DNA of 64,000 bases. It comes from Erinaceus europaeus. Taxonomy: Eukaryota; Chordata; Mammalia; Eulipotyphla; Erinaceidae. A program made the position numbers and the translations under genes. The stretch lies in assembly GCF_950295315.1 (NCBI RefSeq), contig NC_080170.1:94534054-94598053 (forward strand), in the 5' to 3' direction. Each line of letters begins with the position of its first letter. The first letter of the stretch is position 1. The notes beneath the pieces are model-generated. The model made no database searches, had not been told where the DNA came from, and saw nothing but the letters and a program-made list of their open reading frames with translations. This document shows, piece after piece, positions 22,675-33,943 of the stretch.

Positions 22675-23087
22675 ACAATTTATTGTTATTAGTGATTTAA
22701 TAATGATTAACATGGTTATAAGATAAAAGGGGTATAATTCCACATAGTTCCCACCACCAGAGTTTGAGTCTCATCCCCTAGAAGCTTTCTTATTCTTTAT
22801 CCCCCCAGGAGTACGGACCAAAGATCTTTATGGGGTGCATAAGGTAGAAGGTCTGGCTTCTGTAACTGTTCCTCTGCTGGACATGAACATTGGCAGGTCG
22901 ATCCATACCCCAGCCTATTTCTATCCTTCTTTTGCGGGGTAGGGTTCTGGAGAGGTTAGATTTTGGGACACATTGGTGAGGTTGTCTGCCCAGGGAAGGA
23001 AGGATGGCCTTATGGTAGCATTGCAACTTGGTAGCTATAACACAGTAAGATATAAAGCAGGACAAATTGTTTAACAAACAGAAACCA
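22675..23087 (-). mobile_element. Hedgehog L1 3'-UTR-type copy, minus, left part
   Basis: GTTCCCACCACCAGAG, AGGTCGATCCATACCCC and TTGTCTGCCCAGGGAAG identify the family. The element is split by the SINE at 23088 and resumes at 23465-23700. Confidence 0.8.
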
Positions 23088-23450
23088 GGGGGTCGGGCAG
23101 TGGCGCAGTGGGTTAAGCGCATGTGTCGCAAAGCACAGGGACCGGCGTAGGGATCCCGGTTCGAGCCCCCGGCTCCCCACCTGCAGGGGAGTCGCTTCAC
23201 AGGCGGTGAAGCAGGTCTGCAGGTGTCTATCTTTCTCTCCCCCTCTCTGTCTTCCCCTCCTCTCTCCATTTTTCTCTGTTCTATCCAACAACCAACAACG
23301 TCAACAATGGCAATAATAACCACAACGAGGCTACAACAACAATGGCAACAAAAGGGGGAAAAATGGCCTCCAGAAGCAGTGGATTCATGGTGCAGGCACC
23401 GAGCCCAGCAATAACCCTGGAGGGAAAAATAAATAAATAAATAAATAAAC
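23088..23450 (+). mobile_element. Full-length type A SINE with 3' module, plus
   Basis: One of the cleanest copies: tRNA-like head with GTGGCGCAGTGGGTTAAGC (A-box side) and CGGTTCGAGCCCC (B-box side), CTGCAGGTGTCTATCTTTC, ACAACAACAATGGC, then CCTCCAGAAGCAGTGG to ACCCTGGAGG and an (AAAT)n tail. Near-perfect 14-bp target duplications lie at 23073-23086 and 23451-23464. The insertion site AGTGCAGGCACT used at 40 kb reads GGTGCAGGCACC here and is empty. Confidence 0.93.
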
Positions 23451-23464
23451 AAACAAACAAGAAC

Positions 23465-23700
23465 CTAAAGGTAGGAGTAGAGCAGATGAAATTAGAGGTC
23501 TTTGTGTGGTAAGAAACTAGAAGTCTATTTTAGGTATGTCCCAAGGGGCCAATGACTTTAGCAATTTTTGGCTGAGCCTATAGCTAACGTGCAGGTGGAT
23601 TAAAAATATTGTCTGGGAAGATGTTGACAGAGATTAAAATAGGGCTAGGAAGCTGGATTAGGGCAAAGAATAGCTTCCAAACATGAAGAAAGAATATAAG
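23465..23700 (-). mobile_element. L1 3'-UTR-type copy, minus, right part
   Basis: AACCTAAAGGTAGGAGTAG and GTCCCAAGGGGCCAATG continue the copy interrupted at 23088. Confidence 0.65.
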
Positions 23701-23734
23701 TACCATTGACTTTTGACCCCATGATTAACAGCTG

Positions 23735-23875
23735 AGTAGTCTGTCTCTTTCTTTCCATAGCTCTCTCTGTCTCTCATGCTCTATCAAAAGAAAGAAAAGG
23801 GAAAAAATAGCCACCAAGAGTGACAAAGATGTGCAGGCAATGAGCCCCAGAGATAAAACTGGTGGGGAAAAAATT
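23735..23875 (+). mobile_element. SINE 3' half, plus
   Basis: TCTCTCTGTCTCTCATGC then GCCACCAAGAGTGAC and the module end AAAACTGGTGGGG. The head is missing. Confidence 0.6.
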
Positions 23876-24023
23876 GCTTACTAAGAAAAAAAAAAAAGAA
23901 AGCTAGAAGTGGGGTGACCAGGCGAGGTTCTATGACACTTGATCAGATGAGAGACTCACCACCCATTAGAGCAAATGGTTCAGCTGCCACATCCGGAATC
24001 TTCTAGAGTGGGCTGTCCTCTTT

Positions 24024-24069
24024 AAAGCACCAAGAAAGGAAAAATAAATAAATAAAGCACCAAGAAAGG
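24024..24069 (+). repeat. Target duplication around a bare A-rich tail
   Basis: AAAGCACCAAGAAAGG occurs twice (24024-24039, 24054-24069), separated only by AAAAATAAATAAAT. This is the footprint of a retroposition event so 5'-truncated that only the tail was copied. Confidence 0.7.
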
Positions 24070-25889
24070 GGGTCAAGAGTCTACACAGAGAAGCCCAAGC
24101 CAAAGATATGCTCCAATGATTGAAGGGAGCGGTAAACCAGGGGATAGTTAAACAGAGTCAGGAAAAAGCTGGAAATAAGTTAAAAAGAGCCAGAAAACAG
24201 ACACCTAGTGGCTTATGAACATCCTCACAAAGACAAGCGGACTGGACAAGAGAAACCACGGGATTTCTTAAATAAATGCCTGCTGCTCCTAGGAATACTT
24301 TAAAATGTTCTATATAGAGACAACGAAATAGCAGGCTTGGGTATCTCTTCTTGTTCAAGAGTTTATGAGTTTCCTACATTTTATAAGTTTAATCATGAAA
24401 CTAGAATATCGCTACTTACCTATGTTAATACGTCACTTTTAAATGTATATAGTTTCTGGCCTTCTAAATTAGTGTTATTGTTTGGGGTTATAATATACCA
24501 ACTGCAAAGTAGTGGTTGACAGTCACCTTCAACATGTTCTAAAAATGTTATTTGATAAAATAATAATGATGAAGGCAATAGTGGTGTCATCTATATCATT
24601 ATCTGTTGCCCAGTAGCAATAGAATAAATGTGACACAGGAGCTATAAAAATAAATAAATAAAACAACTTGGGGGAGTTCAATGGGAAGAAAACTTAATTA
24701 AAAGCAAATTTGGATCGAGACCAAACATGTAGTAGTAGAATTTACATTATTAAATAAAATATCGATATTGGCTCACTTCCTAAAAGTCTAGTCTCACTAT
24801 TATGATAGCTTCTATTTCTCCCATTAGATTGATGAGTTGCTGAAGGAAGCAAAAAGTGAATTTGACTCCATAAATGAAAAATCATTTCACTGAACACAAA
24901 TTACTTTTGGTCAAGCACCCCACCCCTAAACTAAAATAGCCAGAAGTTGGGTAAAAAAAAAGGTATCTGGTTTTAGGCTATTCACAGACAAACATGTGAC
25001 ACTTGTTGAAAGAAACATTATTACTTGAAATTAAACAAAGAGCCTGGGAACTATTTAAATAAACCAAATCTACTTTAATTCTTTACCCTGCATGGAAGTG
25101 TTGTTCTAAAAGGTCTTCAGACTGACATTTTCTGTTTACTTATTAACGACATGATTCCCATTGTGTTGACAGCATTCTAGTCCCTGGGATCACTGTTAGG
25201 TGTGGCTCTTTAGTTTTAAAAATTAAGACATGGTAATTTGTTAAAGACAGGGAGAGAATGAGAATTAGTTGTGGCTTCACACATACCCATAGGCACACAT
25301 ATATCTCAATGATATTCCTTCCCTGCCCCAGCCTTCCCCTTTTTAAGAGTCCTTGCACAGAATCAATTTGTAAACCTGGGTTAAAAAAGACTGAATGGCT
25401 CAAGCATGCTATCAATTTTATGTTATGGATAAGACAACACAGGCCTCTTTGTTAAACTGTGCAGAAAATATAGCTGGGCCAACTACTTCTTTGTTCCAGT
25501 CTTCATCTCGGGAACTACTGAATCAAGACTCACTATCCAGTACAGGTGGTGAAGCAAGAATCAGGGATGCAGCAGTTGACCAGTCAACCACCTGGAGACA
25601 TAAGACAAGAAGCTCCTAGGAGTACTTGGGTGTGAGAGATTAAGAGAAAAAGAACAAAAGTTGATCAAAACTTAACTTTGTCTAGCAAAGAGGTGTGATT
25701 ACACATATGTATTTCCTCCAGTTTCACCAATCAGAAAAACCATCTTACTTGCAAAAGAATAACTGAAACCACAGGAAATGGAAAAATCACAACCCCCCTT
25801 TCTAAGAGAACCACTGACTGTTCTAGATGTATATAGATAAACTATTATACTTCTGATTTTATTGTCTTTATCAGGGATTCACTGATCCT
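24070..25889. other. Long intergenic stretch
   Basis: No repeat family or gene recognised. A 22-codon frame after an acceptor-like CCCATTAG at 24827 is discussed under rejected items. Confidence 0.4.
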
Positions 25890-26060
25890 CCCCAGTATTT
25901 TCGAAAGAAAAGAGACAGAGATAGAGATAGAAGGTGATTAGGAACTACAACTCAGCACTGAATCTTTCCCAAGGGCAGTGGGACTGAGGCTTGAACCTGG
26001 GTTACATGCATGACAAAGATGGCACCCTCCCCAATGAACTATCTTGTCAGTCTTCACTAT
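25890..26060 (-). mobile_element. Type C-like SINE, minus
   Basis: GAGACAGAGATAGAGATAG, GAGGCTTGAACCTGGG and a degraded head. Boundaries approximate. Confidence 0.6.
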
Positions 26061-27084
26061 TTATTTAATGGAAATAAACAAAACTCCCCCTTTCATATCA
26101 GACGCTAGTCACAAATGACCCAGAAAAGAAGGATGCAAAGGGCTTTACTGAGGTAAATCATTCGTGTTCACCATTTTGATGATTACTAGCCTTCTTTCTT
26201 AAATGGTCGCAAAGAATTTCCAGAGATCAGTTAATTTGGTCTCTCTGAGGAAGCTGATACAGTTTGTTGTAAATGTTTTTTGCTTCACATACAATCGTAC
26301 TATGATGGAATGGTTAGTCCATGAGCCTGTGAATAAATGAATAAATCACACACCTGTTAAATTGTGTGCTGCTGATAATGAAAGGGTTGTGATGTGGGTT
26401 TTGTTGTTGTTGTTGTTGTTTTAAGCAAAATGTTGCTTCTCTTCATTTGCTGCTCCTAAACAATTTCTGAATGTAAATTCTTGTATATTTCCCCTTTTCC
26501 TGAAGCTCAAAGTACTTCGTGGTGTTTGCACATTCGAATTGCTACTTTATTTATTCTCCCCATTAATTCTCAGAGCTGCTGCAAATATAAACATTGTGAT
26601 TTAGAAGATGAACAAAACAAAATATATTAACATTATGATCCCATATCAGGTCATATTGTAAGACAAATATGTGAAGATAAGAGTGGTAGTATCTTTAAAG
26701 TTACCATAGACATGCCACTCACCTAAGCAGGTATCCTGGAGTAGGGCATAAAGTATACAGGTTTTTAAGGGAGCCCATGTAAGCCTTGGAAGGTCAGGCA
26801 CTAATCCAGCAATCTCTACTATGGAAGGTATTTTCATGCCAGGAGGTAGCCATTGTATTCACTGGCCCCAGATACAAGAAGAAAACCATGAAGCTGTTGA
26901 GTTTTAAAACATGTGTATGGGTAATTTCTCAGTTCCTAGTTGTATCTTGTAGCTTCCCATATCCATTTCCAGAATAAGGTAGATGTTCTCTATTATGAAT
27001 GAAGACATGATATCTTTATCTAAGTTTAACAGTAATTACAGCATTGATTTCTGTCCCACTTGTACTTATTATCACCCAGGAAAT
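26061..27084. other. Intergenic sequence
   Basis: A (TTG)n run lies at 26401-26420. A weak MIR-like patch is present near 26570. No gene recognised. Confidence 0.4.
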
Positions 27085-27205
27085 GCTGAAAAAGAGCAGT
27101 CTTTAAAATCAGACAATTTAGCTTTAAATTCATGTTCTACATTCGAGTTGTCATTGTCTGACTACTTAGTGAAGACAACAGAGACAGAGAAGTTTCTTGC
27201 CTGAG
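27085..27205 (+). mobile_element. MIR fragment, plus
   Basis: Order of AAAATCAGACAATTTAG, AAATTCATGTTC and TTGTCTGACTACTTAGTGA fits the MIR core. Worn. Confidence 0.4.
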
Positions 27206-27535
27206 ACAACTATTTTCCCTCCTTGTATTAGTTCAATTGAGCTTGCCCCACGTGATCTGAGAGTCTGCTTCTTTGAGCTGGCCCCTGAGTTTAGTGTTGC
27301 TTCATTCCCTTGATTCCCTTCAGTTTACTTTGAGAACATCTCATATCATTGTGTTGATAGAGGGTCTTCAAACCCTCTAGTAATTCAATCAAAACACTCA
27401 TCACTATATACTTATAATAACATTAAAATACTTCTCTTTTTATGCTTTTTTCTAGAAATATTTTATATTTTTATCTTAATAGTCTATGTTATATTGTATG
27501 CATGACAGATTACTTTTGATTTTTGTTTCATCCAG

Positions 27536-27636
27536 TACTCCTGTTGGTGAAGGAAGATGTTTCCAACATGGTTTCAACACAAATGATGGATTTCCTTGTT
27601 GATCAAGATATGGATGCCATGGCATTATCTGTATAA
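27536..27636 (+). CDS. Candidate alternative terminal exon (speculative)
   Basis: After TTTGTTTCATCCAG an open frame of 32 codons runs to TAA at 27634-27636 if one base is carried in from upstream. That is the phase left by the IFT57 exon ending at 237. Peptide: L-L-L-V-K-E-D-V-S-N-M-V-S-T-Q. No homologue recognised. No AATAAA was confirmed close after the stop. It may be chance. Confidence 0.15.
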
Positions 27637-27774
27637 TTTCTAGAAAATTAAAGGTCTTGGTGGCTGTAGCAAGTCGAAGGTAGACTTTTTAACCACTTAT
27701 GGCCAATCCTGAGTGAGTTTCTAAAGCTTTTAAAATGATATACCTAAAATAGACTTCCTAGCTTCTTCCATAAT

Positions 27775-28230
27775 GAAGACCCCAAATTTTACCTGCTATA
27801 CTCTTGCCTTTAGGTTCTTGATTATTAGACAATTTGTTCTTCTTTACATCTCAATTCTTTTCAGCCACCAAGTTATAGATGCTACAGTGATGCCAACTTG
27901 ACTTCCCTGGGCAGATAACTTCACCAATAACTTGTCCTGGAACCCCACCTCCACAGAGCCCTACCCCACTAGGGAAAGATAGAAACAAGCTGGGGGTTAT
28001 GGATCGACCTATCAATGCCCATGCTTAGTGAAGAAACTATTATAGAAGCCAGACCTCCCACCTTCTGCACTCTATAAAGATTTTTGGCCCGTTCACCCAG
28101 AGGGAATAAAGTATAGGGAAACTTCTAAGAGGCGCATGGGGATATGCAACTCTGGTGGTGGGAACTGTATAGAATTGTACTCCTCTTATCCCACAATTTT
28201 GTCAATCATCATTAAATCACTAATAAAAGA
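27775..28230 (+). mobile_element. Hedgehog L1 3'-UTR-type copy, plus
   Basis: CAGCCACCAAGTTATAG, TGGATCGACCTATCAATGC, CTGGTGGTGGGAACTG and ATCATTAAATCACTAATAA match the other copies. More diverged than the 9.4 and 15.5 kb copies. Confidence 0.8.
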
Positions 28231-28348
28231 AACAGTGAAAACAATGATATTGAAATCCCTATTGTCCTCAAGTAGCAATTGAGAAAGGCTTTTTTAAGCA
28301 GGACCTTCTAAAAGATAAAGTAGTGTGCATAAAGAAAAAGCCATCTGG

Positions 28349-28657
28349 GGGGCTGGGCTCAAAGCGCAAGGACTGGAGTAAGGATCCCGGTTCAAGTCCC
28401 TGGCTCCCCACCTGCAGGGGAGTCGCTTCACAGGTGACTGCAGGTGTCTATCTTTCCCCCTCTCTGTCTTCCCCTCCTCTCCATTTCTCTCCATCCTATC
28501 CAACAGCAACGACATCAATAGCAGTGATAATAATAACCACAACAATGATAAAAACAATTAGGGTAACAAAAGGGAAAAAATGGTCTCCAGGAGCAATGGA
28601 TTCGTGGTGCTGTTACTGAGCCCAGCAATAACCCTGCAGGCAAAAGGAAAAAAAAGA
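28349..28657 (+). mobile_element. Type A SINE with 18-bp target duplication, plus
   Basis: Flanked by identical 18-bp repeats ending GCCATCTGG (28331-28348, 28658-28675). The head is shortened: GGGGGGCTGGG jumps to CTCAAAGCGCAAGG, dropping the A-box part. The rest, including the 3' module and ACCCTGCAGGC, is intact. The perfect duplication marks a young insertion. Confidence 0.93.
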
Positions 28658-28739
28658 AAAGAAAAAGCCATCTGGTCTCCAAAGTACTGATTTATTTCTC
28701 CCTCACCACTATACTTTTATGTAGCTCCTGAAATTCTCA

Positions 28740-29010
28740 GCACAATTCATTCATTCTTCAATCTATGAGTATTTACTGAAGCTCCTCCAAGTATTCAATC
28801 ACAGAACTAGGTGGTAGGAAATAACATAATGGTCTGTATATATGAAATACACAAGGAGGTGCACACACAGAGCTCATGATCAAAACAGAAAAAAGATAAG
28901 TAAAGAAATGCTCATAATAAATTGGTACTACATGCTGTGACAGGAAAAGAACAGCTTGTTTAGAAGCCTTACCAGGAACTTCTAACCTGCGGGGGTGGAA
29001 GGAGGCAGGA
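28740..29010 (-). mobile_element. L2 fragment, minus
   Basis: AATTCATTCATTCTTCAATC, TATTTACTGAAGC and the downstream GGAGATGCTTCCTGGAGG fit reverse-complement L2. Confidence 0.55.
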
Positions 29011-29847
29011 GATGCTTCCTGGAGGAAGCAAAATTTTAACCTTCCTATGGAACCATTCTTTTAGCTAAGGCATGCATTTCCTCTTATTAAAATGCCAGTC
29101 ACAAACGCAAAATAACACCTTGGATTCATAAGAACTGCGGGTATTAACTGGGATTAATATTCACAGGCTATGGTTATGAAGAAATAAATATTAGAACTGT
29201 TAAATTTCAGATATTAGCAAAAAGGAAATTAAGTCCAACACACTGTTTAAAGAACTAGGATCTGCTTTTGTAGAGGAGTTGGTTGGTGTCTGTGGAGGTT
29301 TGAGGTTCAGGGAGGTGAAGAGAGAACTTAGAATTAAGAATGGAATGAAAAGGAAATAGCTTTTCTTACATCAGTTTTGCCTCAAGCCTACTCTTACTCT
29401 TGAATTAGTCCTTACAAGTCCCAACTCATCCCAGAAAATGCCTAGACTTGGCTTCCAGATTGAGAAAGGAAAGTGTAAGTGTAAAGAAAAGTACCCTTTA
29501 TGAAATCTGACAGTATATCTAAAGTTGTGAGCCAAGACAAATTTGGCTGGAAAAACCTGTTTTCCTAAGGTTGGTTCCATGACCTCACATCCCATGTAAA
29601 TTGTTTGTAACCATGTGATACTAAAACAAAACTTAGAAAAGTAGTTGTTCCTTATTTGATTACCTTGTAGGAGCATGTGCTGACAACTACATTTTCACGT
29701 ACCTAAAGCATTTCAGAAGTGCCAGTAAATGAATCTCCTCTAGAAAAGCTTTCAACTAAACATCAGTGCAACATAATTTATATGCTACTCTAAACTGTAA
29801 TGTAAATCCATAACCTTAATCTCAGCCTATGCTCTTTCTTCTTCCAG
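29011..29847. other. Intergenic sequence
   Basis: Nothing recognised. The 101-codon minus frame at 29371-29676 has no known domain. Confidence 0.4.
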
Positions 29848-29957
29848 TTCCAAATGCTTGTCAAGTAATTGACTGGGAAGATCCCTTCTGTGAAGCGACT
29901 AACAGAAAAATGTTTCCTTGTGAAAGTGATATGAGTTCACAAGTTATCAGCAAGTAG
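29848..29957 (+). CDS. Candidate alternative terminal exon (speculative)
   Basis: A strong acceptor (CTTTCTTCTTCCAG) precedes a frame open only in phase 1: P-N-A-C-Q-V-I-D-W-E-D-P-F-C-E-A-T-N-R-K..., ending at TAG 29955-29957. The other two phases close within a few codons. A weak donor-like CAAGTAGGA overlaps the stop, so an internal exon is also possible. I do not recognise the peptide. Confidence 0.2.
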
Positions 29958-30332
29958 GAATTTTTGCCTTTGTTCCCTTTCTTTCTGTTAGAATGTGAAC
30001 CAGGACCCCAAACCTCTCTTCCCTATGGTGGTGGTTGCTGGTAGTGACTATACACTTGGAATGAGAAAAGACTAAGTTTTTTCCCCCCTTTCACTGTGCC
30101 TAGAGTATGTGTCCCTGATGTTCTTACATGGAAGTAAAAACATAGGACATGCTTTGTACAAATAATAGCAAAGATATGAATAGTGTTCTGCCACTTTTTC
30201 ATTGTATTCCAACAAGTCTAAAGCAAGACTTTACTTGCAAATGCTCTTCTTCTTTAAGACTTACAACCTACAATCTTTCTCCTCTCAGAACATACTATAG
30301 CCACCTAGAAGAGACTCCATTTTAACTTTTTA

Positions 30333-30625
30333 TTTGTTTGTTTATTTGTTTTCCCTTTCGTTGTCCTTTTTGTTTTATCATTGTTGTGGTTATTATTATT
30401 TTTTGTTATTGATGTCATTGTTGTTGGATAGGACAGAGAGAAATCAATAGAAGAGGGGAAGACAGAGAGGGGGAGAGAAGGATAGACACCTGCTGACCTG
30501 CTTCACCGCTTGTGAGGCGATCCCCCTGCAGGTGGGGAGCCGGGGGCTTGAACCAGTATCCTTATGCTGGCCCTTGTGCTTTGCGCCATGTGCACTTAAC
30601 CCTCTGCGCTACTGCCCGGCCCCCT
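30333..30625 (-). mobile_element. Type A SINE, minus
   Basis: Flanked by CATTTTAACTTTTTA at 30318-30332 and 30626-30640. Full head in reverse, ending GCGCTACTGCCCGGCC. Young by its exact 15-bp duplication. Confidence 0.93.
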
Positions 30626-30640
30626 CATTTTAACTTTTTA

Positions 30641-31258
30641 ACTTAGCCACCCTGCACTAACCATGACCTTCATTTTGAGCCACACCATTTATCTCTACTT
30701 TGCCATAGCAAACCTCTTCATGAACTTCTACTTGGCTATTTTGTGGTGTTTCTACTGAGCTATAGGTACTAGGAAAGAATATTTTTCACTAACTATGTAT
30801 GTGTGCTGATAATCAAGGACCAACTGCAGATAGAAAACAGAAAGACAAAAGGATGTCCTTGAGATGGTCTCTGATATTTAGCATGAAGAACTCCAGATGA
30901 AAGTCTTGCACAGGATGCTACCTTGAATTTATGTTTAACAATTTCACACCCACCACTGGTGCCAGAGAAACTTGATGACCTTTCACCCTAACCAGTGCAC
31001 TACTCCTTCCCTGAGTGCCTCTGCTCTTCTCTCCTTTAGAAACCCAAGTCCCAGCCTGAGAGTAAGATAGATTTTGGGGACATAAGTCTGCTATCTTCTC
31101 AGGTAGCACACACTTGATAATAAACCCATTTACCTTTCACCAAGACTCACTTCTTAAATATTGGCTTCGAAGAGGTGAACACTGAACCTTGGTATTCATG
31201 AACAACACATGTAGTATCAACAGATGAGATTAGAGAGAATGTTTGCTATCTTTTGACT
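30641..31258. other. Intergenic sequence
   Basis: Nothing recognised. Confidence 0.4.
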
Positions 31259-31273
31259 TGAAAACTGCACATT

Positions 31274-32574
31274 TTTTATGTCTCGATACAATTCTTAATT
31301 CTTTATTGTTGAAAAGCTGATTAACAAGATTTGTAGTTGATAAAATTTTACACAATATATTCAAGTCTTGTATGCAAACTAATTTTATTTCTTTTTTATT
31401 TCTTTATTGGGGAATTAATGTTTTACATTTGACAGTAAATACAATAATTTGTACATGCATAACATTTCCCAGTTTTCCATATAACAATACAACCCCCACT
31501 GGATCCTCTGTCATCCTTTTGGACCTGTATTTCCCCCCACCCCCACTCACCCCAGAGTCTTTCACTTTGGTGCAATAGGCCAATTCCAGTTCAGGTTCTA
31601 CTTGTGTTTTCTCTTCTGATCTTGTTCTTCAACTTCTGCCTGAGAGTGAGATCATCCCATATTCATCCTTCTGTTTCTGACTTATTTCACTTAACATGAT
31701 TTCTTCAAGCTCCATCCAAGATGGGCTGAAAACGGTGAAGTCACCATTTTTTAATAGCTGAGTAGTATTACATTGTGTACATATACCAAAACTTGCTCAG
31801 CCACTCATCTGTTGTTGGACACCTGGGTTGCTTCCAGGTTTGGTCTATGACATATTGTGCTGCTAATAACATATGTGTACACAGATCTTTTTGGATGAGT
31901 GTGTGGATTTCCTTAGGCTATATCCCCAGGAGAGGAATTGCAGGATCACAGGGTAGGTCCAGGTTGCTTCCAGGTTTGTTCTATGACATATTGTGCTGCT
32001 AATAACATATGTGTACACAGATCTTTTTGGATGAGTGTGTTGGTTTCCTTAGGCTATATCCCCAGGAGAGGAATTGCAGGATCACAGGGTAGGTCCATTT
32101 CTAACCTTCTGAGAGTTCTCCAGACTGTTCTCCGCAGAGGTTGGGCCAATTTACATTCCCACCAGCAGTGCAGGAGGGTTCCTTAGACCCCACAACCTCT
32201 CCAGCATTTGCTGCTGCTACCTTTTCTGATGCATTAAGTTCTCACAGGAGTCAAGTGGTATCTCACTGTTGTCTTTATTTGCATTTCTCTGACAATCAAA
32301 GACTTGGAGCATTTTTTCATTTCTCAGTCTTTTGGATCTCTTCTGTGATGAATATTCTGTCCATGTCCTCCCCCCATTTTTAGATGGTGTTATTTGTTTT
32401 CTTGTTGTTGAGTTTGGCAAGCTCTTTATATATTTTGGTTATTAGCCTCTTGTATGATGTATGACATGTAAGATCTCCCATTCTGTGAGGGGATTTCTTT
32501 GGGTAGTAGCTCCTTTTACTGTGCAGAAGCTTTTTAATTTGATATAGTCCCATAGGTTTATATTTGTCTTAGTC
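31274..32574 (-). mobile_element. L1 insertion, minus, 5'-truncated
   Basis: TGAAAACTGCACATT occurs at 31259-31273 and 32575-32589 and brackets the element. From left: 3' UTR (TTTCTTTATTGGGGAATTA, TACATGCATAACATTTCCC), then ORF2 in reverse through GTTGTTGGACACCTGGG, ACATTCCCACCAGCAGTG and GTGCAGAAGCTTTTTAATT. ORF2 is not open. Bases 31274-31384 look like a second L1 3' tail (CTGATTAACAAGATTTG). An internal duplication is listed separately. Confidence 0.88.
31826..32097 (-). repeat. 136-bp tandem duplication inside L1 ORF2
   Basis: GGTTGCTTCCAGGTTTG starts at 31826 and again at 31962. Each 136-bp unit ends with GGATCACAGGGTAGGTCC, and the two differ at only a few bases. Because 136 is not a multiple of three, it would shift the ORF2 frame. 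Confidence 0.92.
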
Positions 32575-32643
32575 TGAAAACTGCACATTCTACCAGTAGT
32601 GAATTTTGCTGTATTTGTGTCTACTTTGAAATGTTTTTTAAAG

Positions 32644-32852
32644 GGGCCAGACGGTAGCACACCTGGTTAAGCGCTCATGTTACAGTGCACAAGGAGGAAG
32701 GCTCAAGCCCCTGGCCCACGCCTGCAGGGAAAAGCTTCATGAGTAGTGAAACAATGGAGCAGGTGTCTTTCTGTCTCTCTCCCTCTCTATCTCCCCCCTC
32801 CCCTATCAGTTTCTCTCTGTCTCTAGCTAGTAAATAAATAAATAAATAAATA
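32644..32852 (+). mobile_element. Type B SINE, plus
   Basis: GGGGCCAGACGGTAGCACACC head, CAAGCCCCTGGCCC, TCTCTCCCTCTCTATCTCC and a clean (AAAT)n tail. TTTTTAAAG repeats on both sides. Confidence 0.88.
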
Positions 32853-33355
32853 ACTTTTTAAAGCATTATTAGCCACATCAGGTCAAATAAGTCCAAGAGT
32901 AGTGAGAGTGTTAAAAGTCCTTGTCAAGATATACAATTACTATGGAAACAAGAAAAAAAAAATTAAAAGTGTGAGAAAAAGAGGAATGCTTCCTATGAAC
33001 ACAGAATGAGTAATTCAAGGGTAGAAATATTCTGAAGGATGAAGAGTGAATCGTGAAGCCTCTGTCGATAGCAATAGTGTTAGTACAACAGACTCCCATG
33101 GCTGAGGCAACAGATCTCCCAGGTTCAGTACTTACCACCATAATAACAAGTAGGCATTGCTTTGGGAAGGAAAACAAAAACAAACAAAGAAGCAAAAAAA
33201 AACCCAAGAAAATCAATCATGAAAACACACAAAATCACTGTCAGCAGTGATGTATGCCATTGACAAAACAACAAACAGAAGGGTAATATTTCTGAGTGTG
33301 CAGCTGGACACTGAGTAGGTGAGAACCTCACGCTAAACTTTTTAGTTTTATATTT
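32853..33355. other. Intergenic sequence
   Basis: A-rich stretches. The minus ORFs at 32911-33376 are low-complexity F/L-rich readings of these and are not genes. Confidence 0.4.
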
Positions 33356-33943
33356 TTTCCCCTCCAGGGTTATCACTAGGGCTTGGTTCCAGCATTAGGA
33401 ATCCAGGGCTCCTGGTGGCCATTTTTTCCTTTTTTTTTTTTTTTAATTATTATTGGATAGGAAAGACAGAAATTGAAAGAAGGGAGTTGGGCGGTATCCC
33501 AGCAGGTTAAGCACAGGTAGCGCAAAACAAGGACGGGCTTAAGGATCCGGGTTCCAGCCTCTGGCTCCCCACCTGTGGGGGAGTTGTTTCACAAGCAGTG
33601 AAGCAGGTCTGCACGTGTCTTTCTCTCCCTCTCTCTGTCTTCCCTGCCTCTCTCCATTTCTCTCTGTCCTATCTAACAATGATGATGTCAATAATAACTA
33701 CAACAATAAAAAAAACAAGGTCAACAAAAGGGAATAAATAAACAAACAAATAAATATAAAAAATTGAGAGAAGAGGGGGATATGGAGAGGGAGAGAGGAG
33801 GATAGATACCTGCAGACTTGCTTTGCCACTTGTGAGGTCTCCTTCCTGAAGGTAGGGAACCAGGAACTCAAACCCAGATCCTTGTGCTGGTCTTTGTGCT
33901 TGGTAATATGCACTTAACCAGATGCACCACCGCCTGGACCCCC
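33356..33943 (-). mobile_element. SINE (minus) split by another SINE
   Basis: Outer copy: 3' module CCTCCAGGGTTATCACTAGG at the left, GGATAGGAAAGACAGAAATTG, then after an interruption GATAGATACCTGCAGAC and the head ending CACCACCGCCTGGACCC. Confidence 0.85.
33482..33752 (+). mobile_element. Type A SINE nested in a SINE, plus
   Basis: GGAGTTGGGCGGTATCCC to GGGAATAAATAAACAAAC, inserted antiparallel into the outer copy. AAATTGAAAGAAG before and AAATTGAGAGAAG after are its target duplication. Confidence 0.85.

Noticed and set aside
22790..23452. 220-codon minus-strand open frame
   Set aside because: It runs through an L1 3'-UTR-type repeat and a type A SINE; the composition is that of SINE sequence read in a chance frame.
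24828..24893. Short frame I-D-E-L-L-K-E-A-K-S after CCCATTAG
   Set aside because: Only 21 codons, and its phase would give an immediate stop if joined to the IFT57 donor at 237.
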